This document shows positions 54,325-63,093 of a stretch of 64,000 nt of DNA, in pieces. Each line of letters opens with the position of its first letter. Position 1 is the first letter of the stretch. A program made the position numbers and the translations under genes. The notes beneath the pieces were generated by a model. The model saw nothing but the letters and a program-made list of their open reading frames with translations. It was not told the DNA's origin and did not search any database. Where the stretch lies: positions 337,041-401,040 of the forward strand of contig NZ_NBYK01000002.1 of assembly GCF_002197985.1 (NCBI RefSeq), written 5' to 3'. Origin of the DNA: Halopseudomonas aestusnigri. Lineage in GTDB: Bacteria; Pseudomonadota; Gammaproteobacteria; Pseudomonadales; Pseudomonadaceae.

Positions 54325-56616
54325 TCAGGCCTTCCATTGACCGCGTTTTTCCGGTGCCATGCGTTCCTGTGGCAGGATACGCGGCAACTCGCTGAGCGGA
54401 ATATTGCCCTGGATAACGTGATCCAGGGCGCTGTCACGCATCGTGTACAGGCCCGAATCGAGGGCCAGCGCACGCAATTCGCCGACCGGCGTATGGCGAG
54501 ATACCGCATTGCGCAACTCACCGTTGAACTGCAAATACTCGATAACCCCGACCCGGCCACGGGTGCCGGTGCCATTGCACTGTGGACATCCCTTGCCGCG
54601 ATAGCAGCGAAAACTCCGGGGGATTGCCTTCGGAAACAGCTCCTTGAGAATCTCCGGGTCAGGGTCATCCTCGATCTTGCAGTGCTCGCAAACCCGTTTG
54701 GCCAGTCGTTGGGCAATAACCGCCAGCAGCTCACTGGCCAGCGAGTTCGGATGGACGTTGAGATCGAACAGGCGCTGCACCGCATCTACCGCGTCGTTAC
54801 AGTGAAGGGTCGACAGCACCACGTGGCCAGTCTGGGATGCACGAATAGCTTCAAGCGCGGTTTCATGGTCGCGAATCTCGCCGACCAGAATGACGTCCGG
54901 GTCCTGGCGTACGAACGAGCGCATGGCGTCAGCGAAATTGAAGCCGATGTCAGGGCGTACCCGGGTTTGCTGAATGCGGTCGATGGAGTACTCGATCGGA
55001 TCCTCAACCGTGATTACCTTGCGCGTCGTATCCTCAGCCAGCAACTGCAGGCCGGCATTGAGGGTCGTGGTCTTGCCCGAACCGGTCGGGCCGACTACCA
55101 GCACCAGGCCGGCAGGGTTACGCAGCAGGCGGCGATACGCGTTGGCGATATGCTCCTGCATCCCCAGTTTCTCGATGCTGATCAGCGAGGAGTTCTGTGG
55201 CAGCAGACGGATTACAACGTGCTCGCCATGCAGCGACGGCTGAACCTGAACGCGCAGATCGAAGCGCGCGTCACCTACCCGCGCCTGGGAACGCCCGCCC
55301 TGCGGCAGTCGCCGCTCGGCGATGTTCAGCTCGGAGCGCAGTTTGATCACGTTGATCAGCCCTGCATACTCGGTCGGCGTGATGTAGTAGTGATTAAGGT
55401 CGCGCAACTCGCCGTCGACACGCAGCCGCACACGAATATCAGCGCCATATCGCTCCAGATGGATATCACTGGCCCGGTCTGCAACGGCGTCCAGCAGTAA
55501 TGCCTCATACAGATTGACCAGTTTGGCTTCGCTGTTCTCACCTTGGGAGACGAGCAGGTCGCTGTCGCCGCCCTTTACTGTCGTTTCGTCGATACGGTCG
55601 AGGGTCTTGCCACCGCGCTCAAGCGCTCCCCAGATGCGCCGGTAATCAACCGGCGTGACCAGAACCCGGTCAATCTTCAGCCCCGGGAACAGTTGCTGGA
55701 CTTCATCCATCGACGCATTAGGGTCACGGCAAGCCACTATTACCGTCTTGCCATCGGACTTGATTGGAATGATGTGCTCGTGACTCAGGTAGGCGCGTGA
55801 GATGTTGGCATGCAGTTGCGGATCAATCCGGGCCATGACCTCACTGGCACTGAGCAGTGGCAGGCCATAGCGTTCCGACAGCGCTCTATACAGTTTTTGC
55901 GCGTCCAGATTCTGCAGGCGGCTGATCTCGTCAACCAACAGGGTACGATTGCGGGCGGCCTGGGCTCGCGCCTCGCGCAGCATGTCTGGCGACACAAAGC
56001 CCAGTTCGACGTAAATGTCATCGCCGTTGGTAACAAACTCGACATAGCCATGTTCGCTGCGCGCTATGCGCTTGTTGCCGCGATTGATGTATTTCACCAG
56101 CATCTGGCGTGAGGCGTCACCGATCTCGACGCAGATGAATTCGCCGCGTAATGCCAGTTGGTCCCAGAGCGGTTCTCGAGTGGTAATCTTGGGTGTGGAA
56201 ACTACGATCAGGTCGAATGGGGCCAGATCCGCAGCCCCCAGGCTGGCATCGGCGCAACGGACTGTTACGTTCGTCAGCCCCTGGGCAGCAAGCGTCTGGC
56301 GAGAAAAGTCCGCCAGTTTCTGCAGCCGCTCAACTGCTATGACCTCTTTGGCCAGCATGGCCAGCACCGCAGTGAGATAGCCAGAACCCGAGCCCAGATG
56401 CAGTACCCTGGCATCCGGGCCGAGATGACATATCTCAAGAATCTGCGCGACCGTTTTTTCCGGCGGAATTCCCCTGCCGGATACCCGATGCTCCCCATCA
56501 CCGAGGACAAACGCCCCGCGGTCAACACTGGCCAATGCATGTGCGTTACGCTCAATCCGATCCTTGCTCTGCAAATCAGCCCCCTTGTGACCGGTCCCTA
56601 CGTTTGCTCGTGACAT
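54325..56616 (-). CDS. Fusion of PCMT-like methyltransferase with GspE/PilB-type ATPase
   Basis: A 763-residue protein. Residues 20-205 resemble protein-L-isoaspartate methyltransferase: DRGAFVLGD, ILEICHLGPDARVLHLGSGS with GYLTAVLA (SAM motif I, about 71-85). The usual substrate loop GQTISQP is changed to EKTVAQI, so isoaspartyl repair is doubtful. Residues 215-330 look like a T2SSE_N module, and 360-720 are a type II/IV secretion ATPase: Walker A GPTGSGKTTT (near 509), Asp box TVEDPIEYS, Walker B DPDVILVGEIRDHE, His box GHVVLSTLHCND and a CxxC-CxxC zinc motif near 660-700. No pilus or secretion genes are near. The ATP motifs look active; the function of the fusion is unknown. Confidence 0.85.
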   Translation of the reverse strand: MSRANVGTGHKGADLQSKDRIERNAHALASVDRGAFVLGDGEHRVSGRGIPPEKTVAQILEICHLGPDARVLHLGSGSGYLTAVLAMLAKEVIAVERLQKLADFSRQTLAAQGLTNVTVRCADASLGAADLAPFDLIVVSTPKITTREPLWDQLALRGEFICVEIGDASRQMLVKYINRGNKRIARSEHGYVEFVTNGDDIYVELGFVSPDMLREARAQAARNRTLLVDEISRLQNLDAQKLYRALSERYGLPLLSASEVMARIDPQLHANISRAYLSHEHIIPIKSDGKTVIVACRDPNASMDEVQQLFPGLKIDRVLVTPVDYRRIWGALERGGKTLDRIDETTVKGGDSDLLVSQGENSEAKLVNLYEALLLDAVADRASDIHLERYGADIRVRLRVDGELRDLNHYYITPTEYAGLINVIKLRSELNIAERRLPQGGRSQARVGDARFDLRVQVQPSLHGEHVVIRLLPQNSSLISIEKLGMQEHIANAYRRLLRNPAGLVLVVGPTGSGKTTTLNAGLQLLAEDTTRKVITVEDPIEYSIDRIQQTRVRPDIGFNFADAMRSFVRQDPDVILVGEIRDHETALEAIRASQTGHVVLSTLHCNDAVDAVQRLFDLNVHPNSLASELLAVIAQRLAKRVCEHCKIEDDPDPEILKELFPKAIPRSFRCYRGKGCPQCNGTGTRGRVGVIEYLQFNGELRNAVSRHTPVGELRALALDSGLYTMRDSALDHVIQGNIPLSELPRILPQERMAPEKRGQWKA

Positions 56617-56809
56617 TTTATCTGACTGTCACTGGTACATTCTAATACGCACCTATGACCGACAAACTGATCATGGTCAACTGCTTTATGCCAATGCATG
56701 CGGCGCCAGGCCAGCAGGGTATTTCCTCCAGCCGGATATTGACATGGCGTGGGGCCTGAACCATTTTGATTGGAAACGGAAATGTCCGTCATATCTCAGA
56801 GACACGTCC

Positions 56810-58909
56810 ATGAAAGCGGAATCTGGCCTTGGTGAAGATACCACCATAAAGCTGCACTCCCTGTTCGATGCAGTGGGTGCCTATGTTTACGCCAAGGACC
56901 GCAGCGGCCGATACCTGTATGTCAACAAGGCGGTATGCGATCTTTACCAGCGCCCCCTGGAAGACATTTTGGGTCATGACGATAGCACCTTCATGGATAT
57001 ATCTCTGTCGGCGGGCCTGGTTCGCAATGATCGCCATGTAATCGAATACGGGGCAGAAGTTCACGAGGAGGAGCAAATGCTTCTCCTGCATGAAAGCAGG
57101 CCGCGATCGTTCTGGACCATCAAGGTTCCGATCCGCGACGCCAGCAACAACATTATCGGGCTCAGTGGCATTTCATCGGAACTCGACAATATCTACGCCA
57201 ACACCTCCGACGCCATCCGTCACAACCGACTGCTAAACACCATTCTGTCCAACGTCGACGCCTATATTTATGTCAAGGGAGCGGATGGCACCTACTTGTA
57301 TGCCAATCAGCAGGTTTCCTCGCTCTACGGGCAGAATAACGACGATGTAATCGGTTTGAACGATATCGATATTCACGGACCTGAAGTCGCCGAACGGCTG
57401 ATGAAGCTCGATCGCCGGGTGCTCGACTCGCAACAACGCCAGGCCAGCGAGGAAGTGTTGCTTGACCCCAGTGGCGCTGCCAGGCACTTCTGGTCGGTCA
57501 AGATGCCAATCAGTCTGCCGGGACACCCCAATGCATTGATAGGCTTTTCATCGGACATCACGGAATTGCTGACGTTGCGCCAGGATATCGCCCTGGCCAA
57601 AACCATCGATCCGCTGACCGGACTGTTCAATCGCGATGCACTTGAAGACATTTTGAACCGCAAGATCAGTGCTGCCGACCAGCGCGCAGATACCCTGGCC
57701 GTGATCATGCTCAATCTGGACCAGTTCAAATACCTGAACAACACCCTTGGCCACGCTGCCGGCGACGACATTCTGCGGCAGACAGCACAGCGTCTGGAGA
57801 CGGCCAATTGGCTGAATGGACACCCGGCCCGTCTGGTGGGCAACACCTTTGTCGTGGTCCTGCCGAACCTGGCCGCCGGAGCCGGCGACGCAGCCTCAAT
57901 GGCCGAGCGTATTCGGCTGCTGATCGGCATGCCCTATGTGCTCAATAACCAACCCTTTCACCTGACGGCGAGTCTGGGCGTCAGCCTGTATCCCGAAGAC
58001 GCTGATCACGCTCAGGCGCTGCTGGCAAACGCCGAATCGGCCATGTATCACGCCAAGGAGCTGGGCCGGGATCGCTGGTGCTTGTATTCATCCTCGCTGG
58101 GAGCTGCGGTCAGTGAGCGACTGGATCTGGAGCGGGACCTGCGTGCGGCGCTCGCGGCCAATCAGTTTGAACTTTACTACCAGCCCAAAATATCGGCCCG
58201 CAATGGTCAGACCGTCGGTGTAGAGGCACTGATTCGCTGGGATCGTCCTGGCTACGGCATGATGGCACCTGACCGGTTTATTCCGCTGGCCGAGCAACTT
58301 GGTTTGATTGTTCAGATCGGCGACTGGGTTATTGATCGAGCATGCGAGCAGGTTGCCAATTGGGCGCGCGAGGGGCTGGCAATCTCGATTGCGGTAAATC
58401 TGTCTCCTGCACAACTGGTCGAGAGGACCCTGGTCGATCGTGTGGCTGGATTCCTGGAGCGGTACCGTATCGGTGCGGACATGATCCACATGGAAGTGAC
58501 CGAATCGATGATGCTCAACGATCCGGAAGAGGCCATCGTGCACCTGCAGCGGCTGCGCAATCTGGGCATCACTCTCTCGATTGATGACTTCGGAACAGGT
58601 TATTCATCGATGGCCTACCTCAAGCGTTTACCGGTAAACCGGATCAAACTCGATCGCAGCTTCATCCAGCAGATTGCTACTGACCCTCGTGAGGCTGATC
58701 TGTGTGCGGGCATTATTGCTCTGGCGCACAAGCTCGGATTGTCGGTCGTGGCCGAAGGCGTAGAAACCATAGAGCAAAAACAGATTCTGGCAGCCATGGA
58801 CTGTGACCTGTTTCAGGGCTACCTGTTCAGCAAGCCGCTGCCCGGTAACGAGGCGACCCGTTATCTCAGGGCTCAGGCCCAAATCACAGAAGCCGCCCAG
58901 CTTGTTTAG
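56810..58909 (+). CDS. PAS-PAS-GGDEF-EAL protein, probable c-di-GMP phosphodiesterase
   Basis: About 699 residues, no transmembrane helix, so cytoplasmic. Two PAS domains (about 15-125 and 145-255) share the pattern DAxxYxKxxxGxYLYxN, suggesting a duplication. The GGDEF domain (about 270-430) has lost its signature, reading VGNTF, and should not make c-di-GMP. The EAL domain (about 440-690) keeps VEALIRW, VNLSPAQ, EVTESM, IDDFGTGYSSM, IKLDRSF, AEGVET and QGYLFSKP, so it probably degrades it. Start at ATG 56810 is preferred over ATG 56744. It is divergent from the fusion ATPase gene. Confidence 0.9.
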   Translation: MKAESGLGEDTTIKLHSLFDAVGAYVYAKDRSGRYLYVNKAVCDLYQRPLEDILGHDDSTFMDISLSAGLVRNDRHVIEYGAEVHEEEQMLLLHESRPRSFWTIKVPIRDASNNIIGLSGISSELDNIYANTSDAIRHNRLLNTILSNVDAYIYVKGADGTYLYANQQVSSLYGQNNDDVIGLNDIDIHGPEVAERLMKLDRRVLDSQQRQASEEVLLDPSGAARHFWSVKMPISLPGHPNALIGFSSDITELLTLRQDIALAKTIDPLTGLFNRDALEDILNRKISAADQRADTLAVIMLNLDQFKYLNNTLGHAAGDDILRQTAQRLETANWLNGHPARLVGNTFVVVLPNLAAGAGDAASMAERIRLLIGMPYVLNNQPFHLTASLGVSLYPEDADHAQALLANAESAMYHAKELGRDRWCLYSSSLGAAVSERLDLERDLRAALAANQFELYYQPKISARNGQTVGVEALIRWDRPGYGMMAPDRFIPLAEQLGLIVQIGDWVIDRACEQVANWAREGLAISIAVNLSPAQLVERTLVDRVAGFLERYRIGADMIHMEVTESMMLNDPEEAIVHLQRLRNLGITLSIDDFGTGYSSMAYLKRLPVNRIKLDRSFIQQIATDPREADLCAGIIALAHKLGLSVVAEGVETIEQKQILAAMDCDLFQGYLFSKPLPGNEATRYLRAQAQITEAAQLV

Positions 58910-58954
58910 GTAGGCAGGTCTGCGGGTAGCGCTCACAAAGGAGGAAAAAGGCCT

Positions 58955-59557
58955 ATGGATAACCTGGCGCTACAGTGTCAATGCGGTACCGTCAGGGGCC
59001 GCGCAATCCGGGTCTACCCTGTCGATGGTACCCGTGTGGTCTGTTACTGCCGGGACTGTCAGGCATTTGCCCATGCACTCAATGCTGCCGAGCGCGTGCT
59101 GGACGCCCAGGGCGGCACGGATATTTATCAGTTGCCGCCAGCGAGGCTGCAGATTCATCAGGGGCATGACCAGATCCGCTGCCTGCGTCTTAGCTCCAAG
59201 GGGCTGTACCGCTGGTATGCAGGCTGCTGCAACACGCCAATCGGCAATACGCTCGGACCCGGGGTTCCACTGGTCGGGTTGATTCACAGTTTTATCAGTG
59301 ACCCCTTTGCCGAGCAAAAGATCGGACCCGTGCGCGCACGAGTCAACCTCAAGGGTGCCACGGCAGAGATCCCCAGAGACAGTGTCAAGACCGCGCCAGG
59401 CCAGGTATACATGCGCAAGTTGCTGTTGCGGATGCTGTTGTGGAAACTGACCGGCAAGGCTCGCCCCAATCCTTTCTTTATGGGCAAGAGCCCGCGCGTA
59501 ACGCCAATAATTCTCTCGCCAGGCAGCGCTGTCGAACACAATGGCGCCACCGACTGA
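58955..59557 (+). CDS. DUF6151 / GFA-like zinc protein
   Basis: A 200-residue protein with the Mss4-like zinc pattern of glutathione-dependent formaldehyde-activating-like proteins: LQCQCGTVRG, VVCYCRDCQAF and GCCNTPIGN. These match DUF6151. AGGAGG precedes the ATG. The role is unknown; a small-molecule or thiol-adduct enzyme is a guess. It lies between two c-di-GMP genes but shows no link. Confidence 0.8.
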   Translation: MDNLALQCQCGTVRGRAIRVYPVDGTRVVCYCRDCQAFAHALNAAERVLDAQGGTDIYQLPPARLQIHQGHDQIRCLRLSSKGLYRWYAGCCNTPIGNTLGPGVPLVGLIHSFISDPFAEQKIGPVRARVNLKGATAEIPRDSVKTAPGQVYMRKLLLRMLLWKLTGKARPNPFFMGKSPRVTPIILSPGSAVEHNGATD

Positions 59558-59693
59558 CAACAAGCCCCCTTCCGCGTCTTGTTGCGATTTTCGCTGCTGC
59601 CTGCGGCCGGAGCCATTGGTAACAGCGCTGCTGTGGGTTAGTATTTCGCGCAAAGGCGGCACAATACGCCGGCATTTACCAAGGACGGACCTA

Positions 59694-61403
59694 GTGCTTT
59701 TCACTCGTACCCGGCAGATGGTTTTCTGGCTGCTGCTGAGCTGCTTCGCTTGCTTTGCCGAGGCACGAATCGTAATCGAAGCACTGCCGGTCAATTTGAC
59801 CGACTTCCGCATCGACTACTACATCGACGATTCGCAGAATCTGGATTATCCCGAGGTCCGCGGCAAAACCTTCAGTGAAACCGCCAGTAGCACGTCCCTT
59901 GGCACCAATGCACGCGTTGCCTGGTATCGCCTGTCGCTTGAAAACCGGGCAAGCCAGACGCTAGATCTCAATCTGCATTTACCCCATGCCTACCATGTGC
60001 AATCCATTCGGTTTTATGAAGAACGTGATGGCACGCTGGTGCGCAGTGAAAAGCTCAACCTTGATCAGCCTGCAGATACCGGGCTGATGTTCCGCGGCAG
60101 TGCCATCTATCAGCTCACACTGCCCGCGGCAAGCAGCACGACGCTGTATGTGCGCAGCCACGCCTATTCGCACCAATGGTTTGCGCTGAACATATACGAC
60201 CTTGAGCATTCCCGACGAGCGCTGGTGGGCGTCTCAAACGACATTGCCCTTATGGTCGGAATGATGCTCGCGCTGGTGTTTTACAATCTGCTGCTTTACT
60301 TCGCCACCAGCAAGATCGAAAACATTTACTACTCCTGCTACCTGATCTCCGGTCTGGTCTGGATTGCCCTGTCATATGGTCTGGTTGCCAGCCTGTTCGA
60401 TCTCTATGGTCAGGCTGTGTTTATGCTCAATCTGTCGCTGATCACCATGCCCATCTTCCTGTTGCTGTTCATGATGGCCATCTTTGAGACTCGCCAGCAC
60501 TATCCGCTTGAGCACCGTTGCCTGCAGTTCGTTCTGGTACCGCTGTGTGGCATGTTCATCTGGGGGTTGTTTGACATTTCCGCCGCGCTGAAGCCGGCCA
60601 GCAGCGTGGCGCTGGTGATGATGATCGTCACGCTGTCGGTCAGTATCTCTCTGCTTCGCAAGGGCAACCCGCTGGCCAAGTATTTTCTTCTGGGACACCT
60701 GCTGTTCGTGTTGTTCAACACACTGGCGGTGCTGTTCTACAAGGGACTGATTGAGCCGAACTATGTCGCCAGTCATGGCGTAGGCATTGGTATCGTGCTG
60801 GAAGCACTGATGCTGGCGTTCATTATTTCCCACCGCATCAGGATACTTGAGCGCATTCGCGCCTCGCAGGATGAGCTGAAACGTCAGGCCGCGACGGATC
60901 CGCTGACCCGGCTGCATAATCGCCGGTATTTCGCTGCAACGGCGGAGGCCCTGCTGAATCAGTGTCGTGCTCAACAGCAGCCTGTGGCCATGGTGATGGC
61001 CGATATCGATCATTTCAAGGCCGTCAACGACACCTGGGGCCACGCGGCTGGCGACAAGGTGATCGAACACATCGCCCGGATTCTGAAAACCTGCAGTCGC
61101 AACCGCGATCTGCCGGCACGCTTTGGTGGCGAGGAGTTTGTCATCCTGCTGCCGGATGCTGACCTCAATCAGGCTCTGCAGTGCGCGGAGCGCATTCGTT
61201 CGGAGGTCGAACGCAGCCGGTTTGACATTGGAACTGACGCTCCGCTGCATGTCACGCTCAGCCTGGGCGTGACGCAGCTGGATACCGCCCACGACAGCAT
61301 TCAATCAGGCTTGTCACGTGCCGACGAAGCACTTTATCAAGCCAAGCACGCCGGCCGAAATCGAGTCTGTTTCGCGGACACGCCTTCGCGCACGTCAGAC
61401 TAG
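59694..61403 (+). CDS. 7TMR-DISM diguanylate cyclase
   Basis: A 569-residue protein. Signal peptide about 1-24, a periplasmic 7TMR-DISMED2-type domain (about 25-175), seven transmembrane helices (about 185-385) and a GGDEF domain (about 400-560) with DIDHFKAVNDTWGHAAGD and an intact GGEEF. The product-inhibition RxxD site is present (RNRDLPARFGGEEF), so it should be an active, feedback-limited diguanylate cyclase. The GTG at 59694 has AAGGACGG upstream; an ATG at 59718 would shorten the signal. Confidence 0.88.
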   Translation: MLFTRTRQMVFWLLLSCFACFAEARIVIEALPVNLTDFRIDYYIDDSQNLDYPEVRGKTFSETASSTSLGTNARVAWYRLSLENRASQTLDLNLHLPHAYHVQSIRFYEERDGTLVRSEKLNLDQPADTGLMFRGSAIYQLTLPAASSTTLYVRSHAYSHQWFALNIYDLEHSRRALVGVSNDIALMVGMMLALVFYNLLLYFATSKIENIYYSCYLISGLVWIALSYGLVASLFDLYGQAVFMLNLSLITMPIFLLLFMMAIFETRQHYPLEHRCLQFVLVPLCGMFIWGLFDISAALKPASSVALVMMIVTLSVSISLLRKGNPLAKYFLLGHLLFVLFNTLAVLFYKGLIEPNYVASHGVGIGIVLEALMLAFIISHRIRILERIRASQDELKRQAATDPLTRLHNRRYFAATAEALLNQCRAQQQPVAMVMADIDHFKAVNDTWGHAAGDKVIEHIARILKTCSRNRDLPARFGGEEFVILLPDADLNQALQCAERIRSEVERSRFDIGTDAPLHVTLSLGVTQLDTAHDSIQSGLSRADEALYQAKHAGRNRVCFADTPSRTSD

Positions 61404-61488
61404 ATCGTTACATTATCAGGCTACCAATCAGGGCAACCGCCGAAGACTGTTTGATCGCCTTGAGTCGACAATCAAGCTGGACCAACTG

Positions 61489-62826
61489 ATGAACCGAATC
61501 AAACTTGTGCTCTTGTTCCTGCTGGCTCTCATTACCGCAGCCTGGCTGGCCGCGGACACGCTGATGCCTGACCCGTTTGGCTATTTCACCTTTCGCAGCG
61601 TGTTTGTTCAGTATTCCGGCCTGCTGGGTATCGCGATGATGAGCGTTGCAATGGTTCTGGCTACCCGCCCACGCTGGCTGGAGCGCCATCTGAACGGCCT
61701 CGACAAGATGTATCGCCTGCATAAATGGCTCGGCATTGGCGCTCTGATCGCCAGCACCGCGCACTGGTGGTTTGCCAAGGGCACCAAATGGATGGTTGGC
61801 TGGGGCTGGCTAACCCGCCCCGAGCGCAAGAAGGATGGCGCCGCACAGGTGTTGCCTAGCATTGAACAGTGGTTCCGTGACCAGCGCGGACTCGCCGAGT
61901 CGATCGGCGAATGGGCGTTCTATGCAGCCGCCATCCTGATCATTCTGGCGCTCATCAAGACGTTCCCTTACCGATGGTTCAAGAAGACCCATAACTGGCT
62001 GGCGGTTGGCTATCTGGCGCTGGCCTGGCACAGCCTGATACTCGTGAAATTCAGTTACTGGAGCCAACCGGTTGGCTGGTTGACACTCATACTGCTGATC
62101 GCCGGCAGCGTCTCGGCCATTATGGTGATAACCGGACGCGTGGGCAGGGGTAACCGTGTCGTGGGGCAGATTGAGGAGCTGACCCATTATCCGGGCCTGG
62201 ACGTTATCGAAGCCAGGATCGCGCTGCGCGAAGGATGGCACGGACATGCTCCGGGGCAGTTTGCCTTTGTTACGTCCAAGAGCGGTGAAGGCGCCCATCC
62301 TTATACCATTGCCTCGGCCTGGAACCCGTCAACGCCAACAGTCACCTTCGTGGTAAAGGCGCTTGGCGACTGGACCTCGCAGCTAAAGACCTGGCTCAAG
62401 GTTGGCATGCGGGTGAGCGTTGAAGGGCCTTACGGCTGTTTCGACTTTTCCGATCCGGCGCCGCGACAGGTGTGGATCGGCGCGGGTATTGGCGTCACGC
62501 CTTTCATCGCACGTATGCACTCCCTCGCGCAGCAGGGCGGCGAGCATAACGTCGATTTCTTTCATGTGACCCGCGATGTTGACCAAATGGCACTCGACAA
62601 ACTCACTGCGGATGCCGCTGCGGCCGGTGTTCGCCTGCATCTGCGCCTGTCCTCCCGCGATGGGCACCTTACGGCGGAGCAGATCAGGACCCTGGTTCCC
62701 GAATGGCGCCAGGCCAGCTTCTGGTTCTGTGGCCCGACGGAGTTCGGTCAAACGCTGCGCCGCGACTTTGTCAGTCAGGGCTTGCCTGGCGCACGGTTTC
62801 ACCAGGAGCTGTTCGAAATGCGCTAG
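61489..62826 (+). CDS. Ferric-reductase-like transmembrane flavocytochrome
   Basis: A 445-residue protein. The N-terminal half has six transmembrane helices with His residues in YRLHKWLGIGA, STAHWWFAKG, KTHNWLAVGY and LAWHSLILVKF, the haem-binding pattern of ferric-reductase-like components. The C-terminal half is a ferredoxin-reductase module: FAD motif HPYTIASAW (near 262) and NAD(P)H motif GAGIGVTPFI (near 326). It transfers electrons from NAD(P)H across the membrane, perhaps to ferric iron or a partner. The ATG at 61489 lacks a strong ribosome site and is inferred from homology. Confidence 0.85.
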   Translation: MNRIKLVLLFLLALITAAWLAADTLMPDPFGYFTFRSVFVQYSGLLGIAMMSVAMVLATRPRWLERHLNGLDKMYRLHKWLGIGALIASTAHWWFAKGTKWMVGWGWLTRPERKKDGAAQVLPSIEQWFRDQRGLAESIGEWAFYAAAILIILALIKTFPYRWFKKTHNWLAVGYLALAWHSLILVKFSYWSQPVGWLTLILLIAGSVSAIMVITGRVGRGNRVVGQIEELTHYPGLDVIEARIALREGWHGHAPGQFAFVTSKSGEGAHPYTIASAWNPSTPTVTFVVKALGDWTSQLKTWLKVGMRVSVEGPYGCFDFSDPAPRQVWIGAGIGVTPFIARMHSLAQQGGEHNVDFFHVTRDVDQMALDKLTADAAAAGVRLHLRLSSRDGHLTAEQIRTLVPEWRQASFWFCGPTEFGQTLRRDFVSQGLPGARFHQELFEMR

Positions 62827-63093
62827 CCCTACCGAGTGCTCTCACAGATGCATTCAGCGTGGCGACTGTCTCGCTTCCCGCTCGAATTGAGTGTTCAGGT
62901 GGCACTACCGGAAATGTGCTGTTGCAAATTCCCCGCGACGTGCTCCGCCCTGCCCCGGTAAAACTGCTTCCGATCAGTCATTGCCGGCGCGGCGCCGAGT
63001 ATATTGATCGGCAACAGCATCGTCGGACCGGTTAGCCTGCACGCTGTTTAAAGCAGCGTCGGCAGCCCGCGTCAGGGAGTCAGGGAGCAAGGC

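Noticed and set aside
61318-61488. Extended start of the ferric-reductase-like gene overlapping the cyclase gene
   Set aside because: The added residues are basic, non-conserved and lie in another gene; the ATG at 61489 places the first membrane helix correctly.
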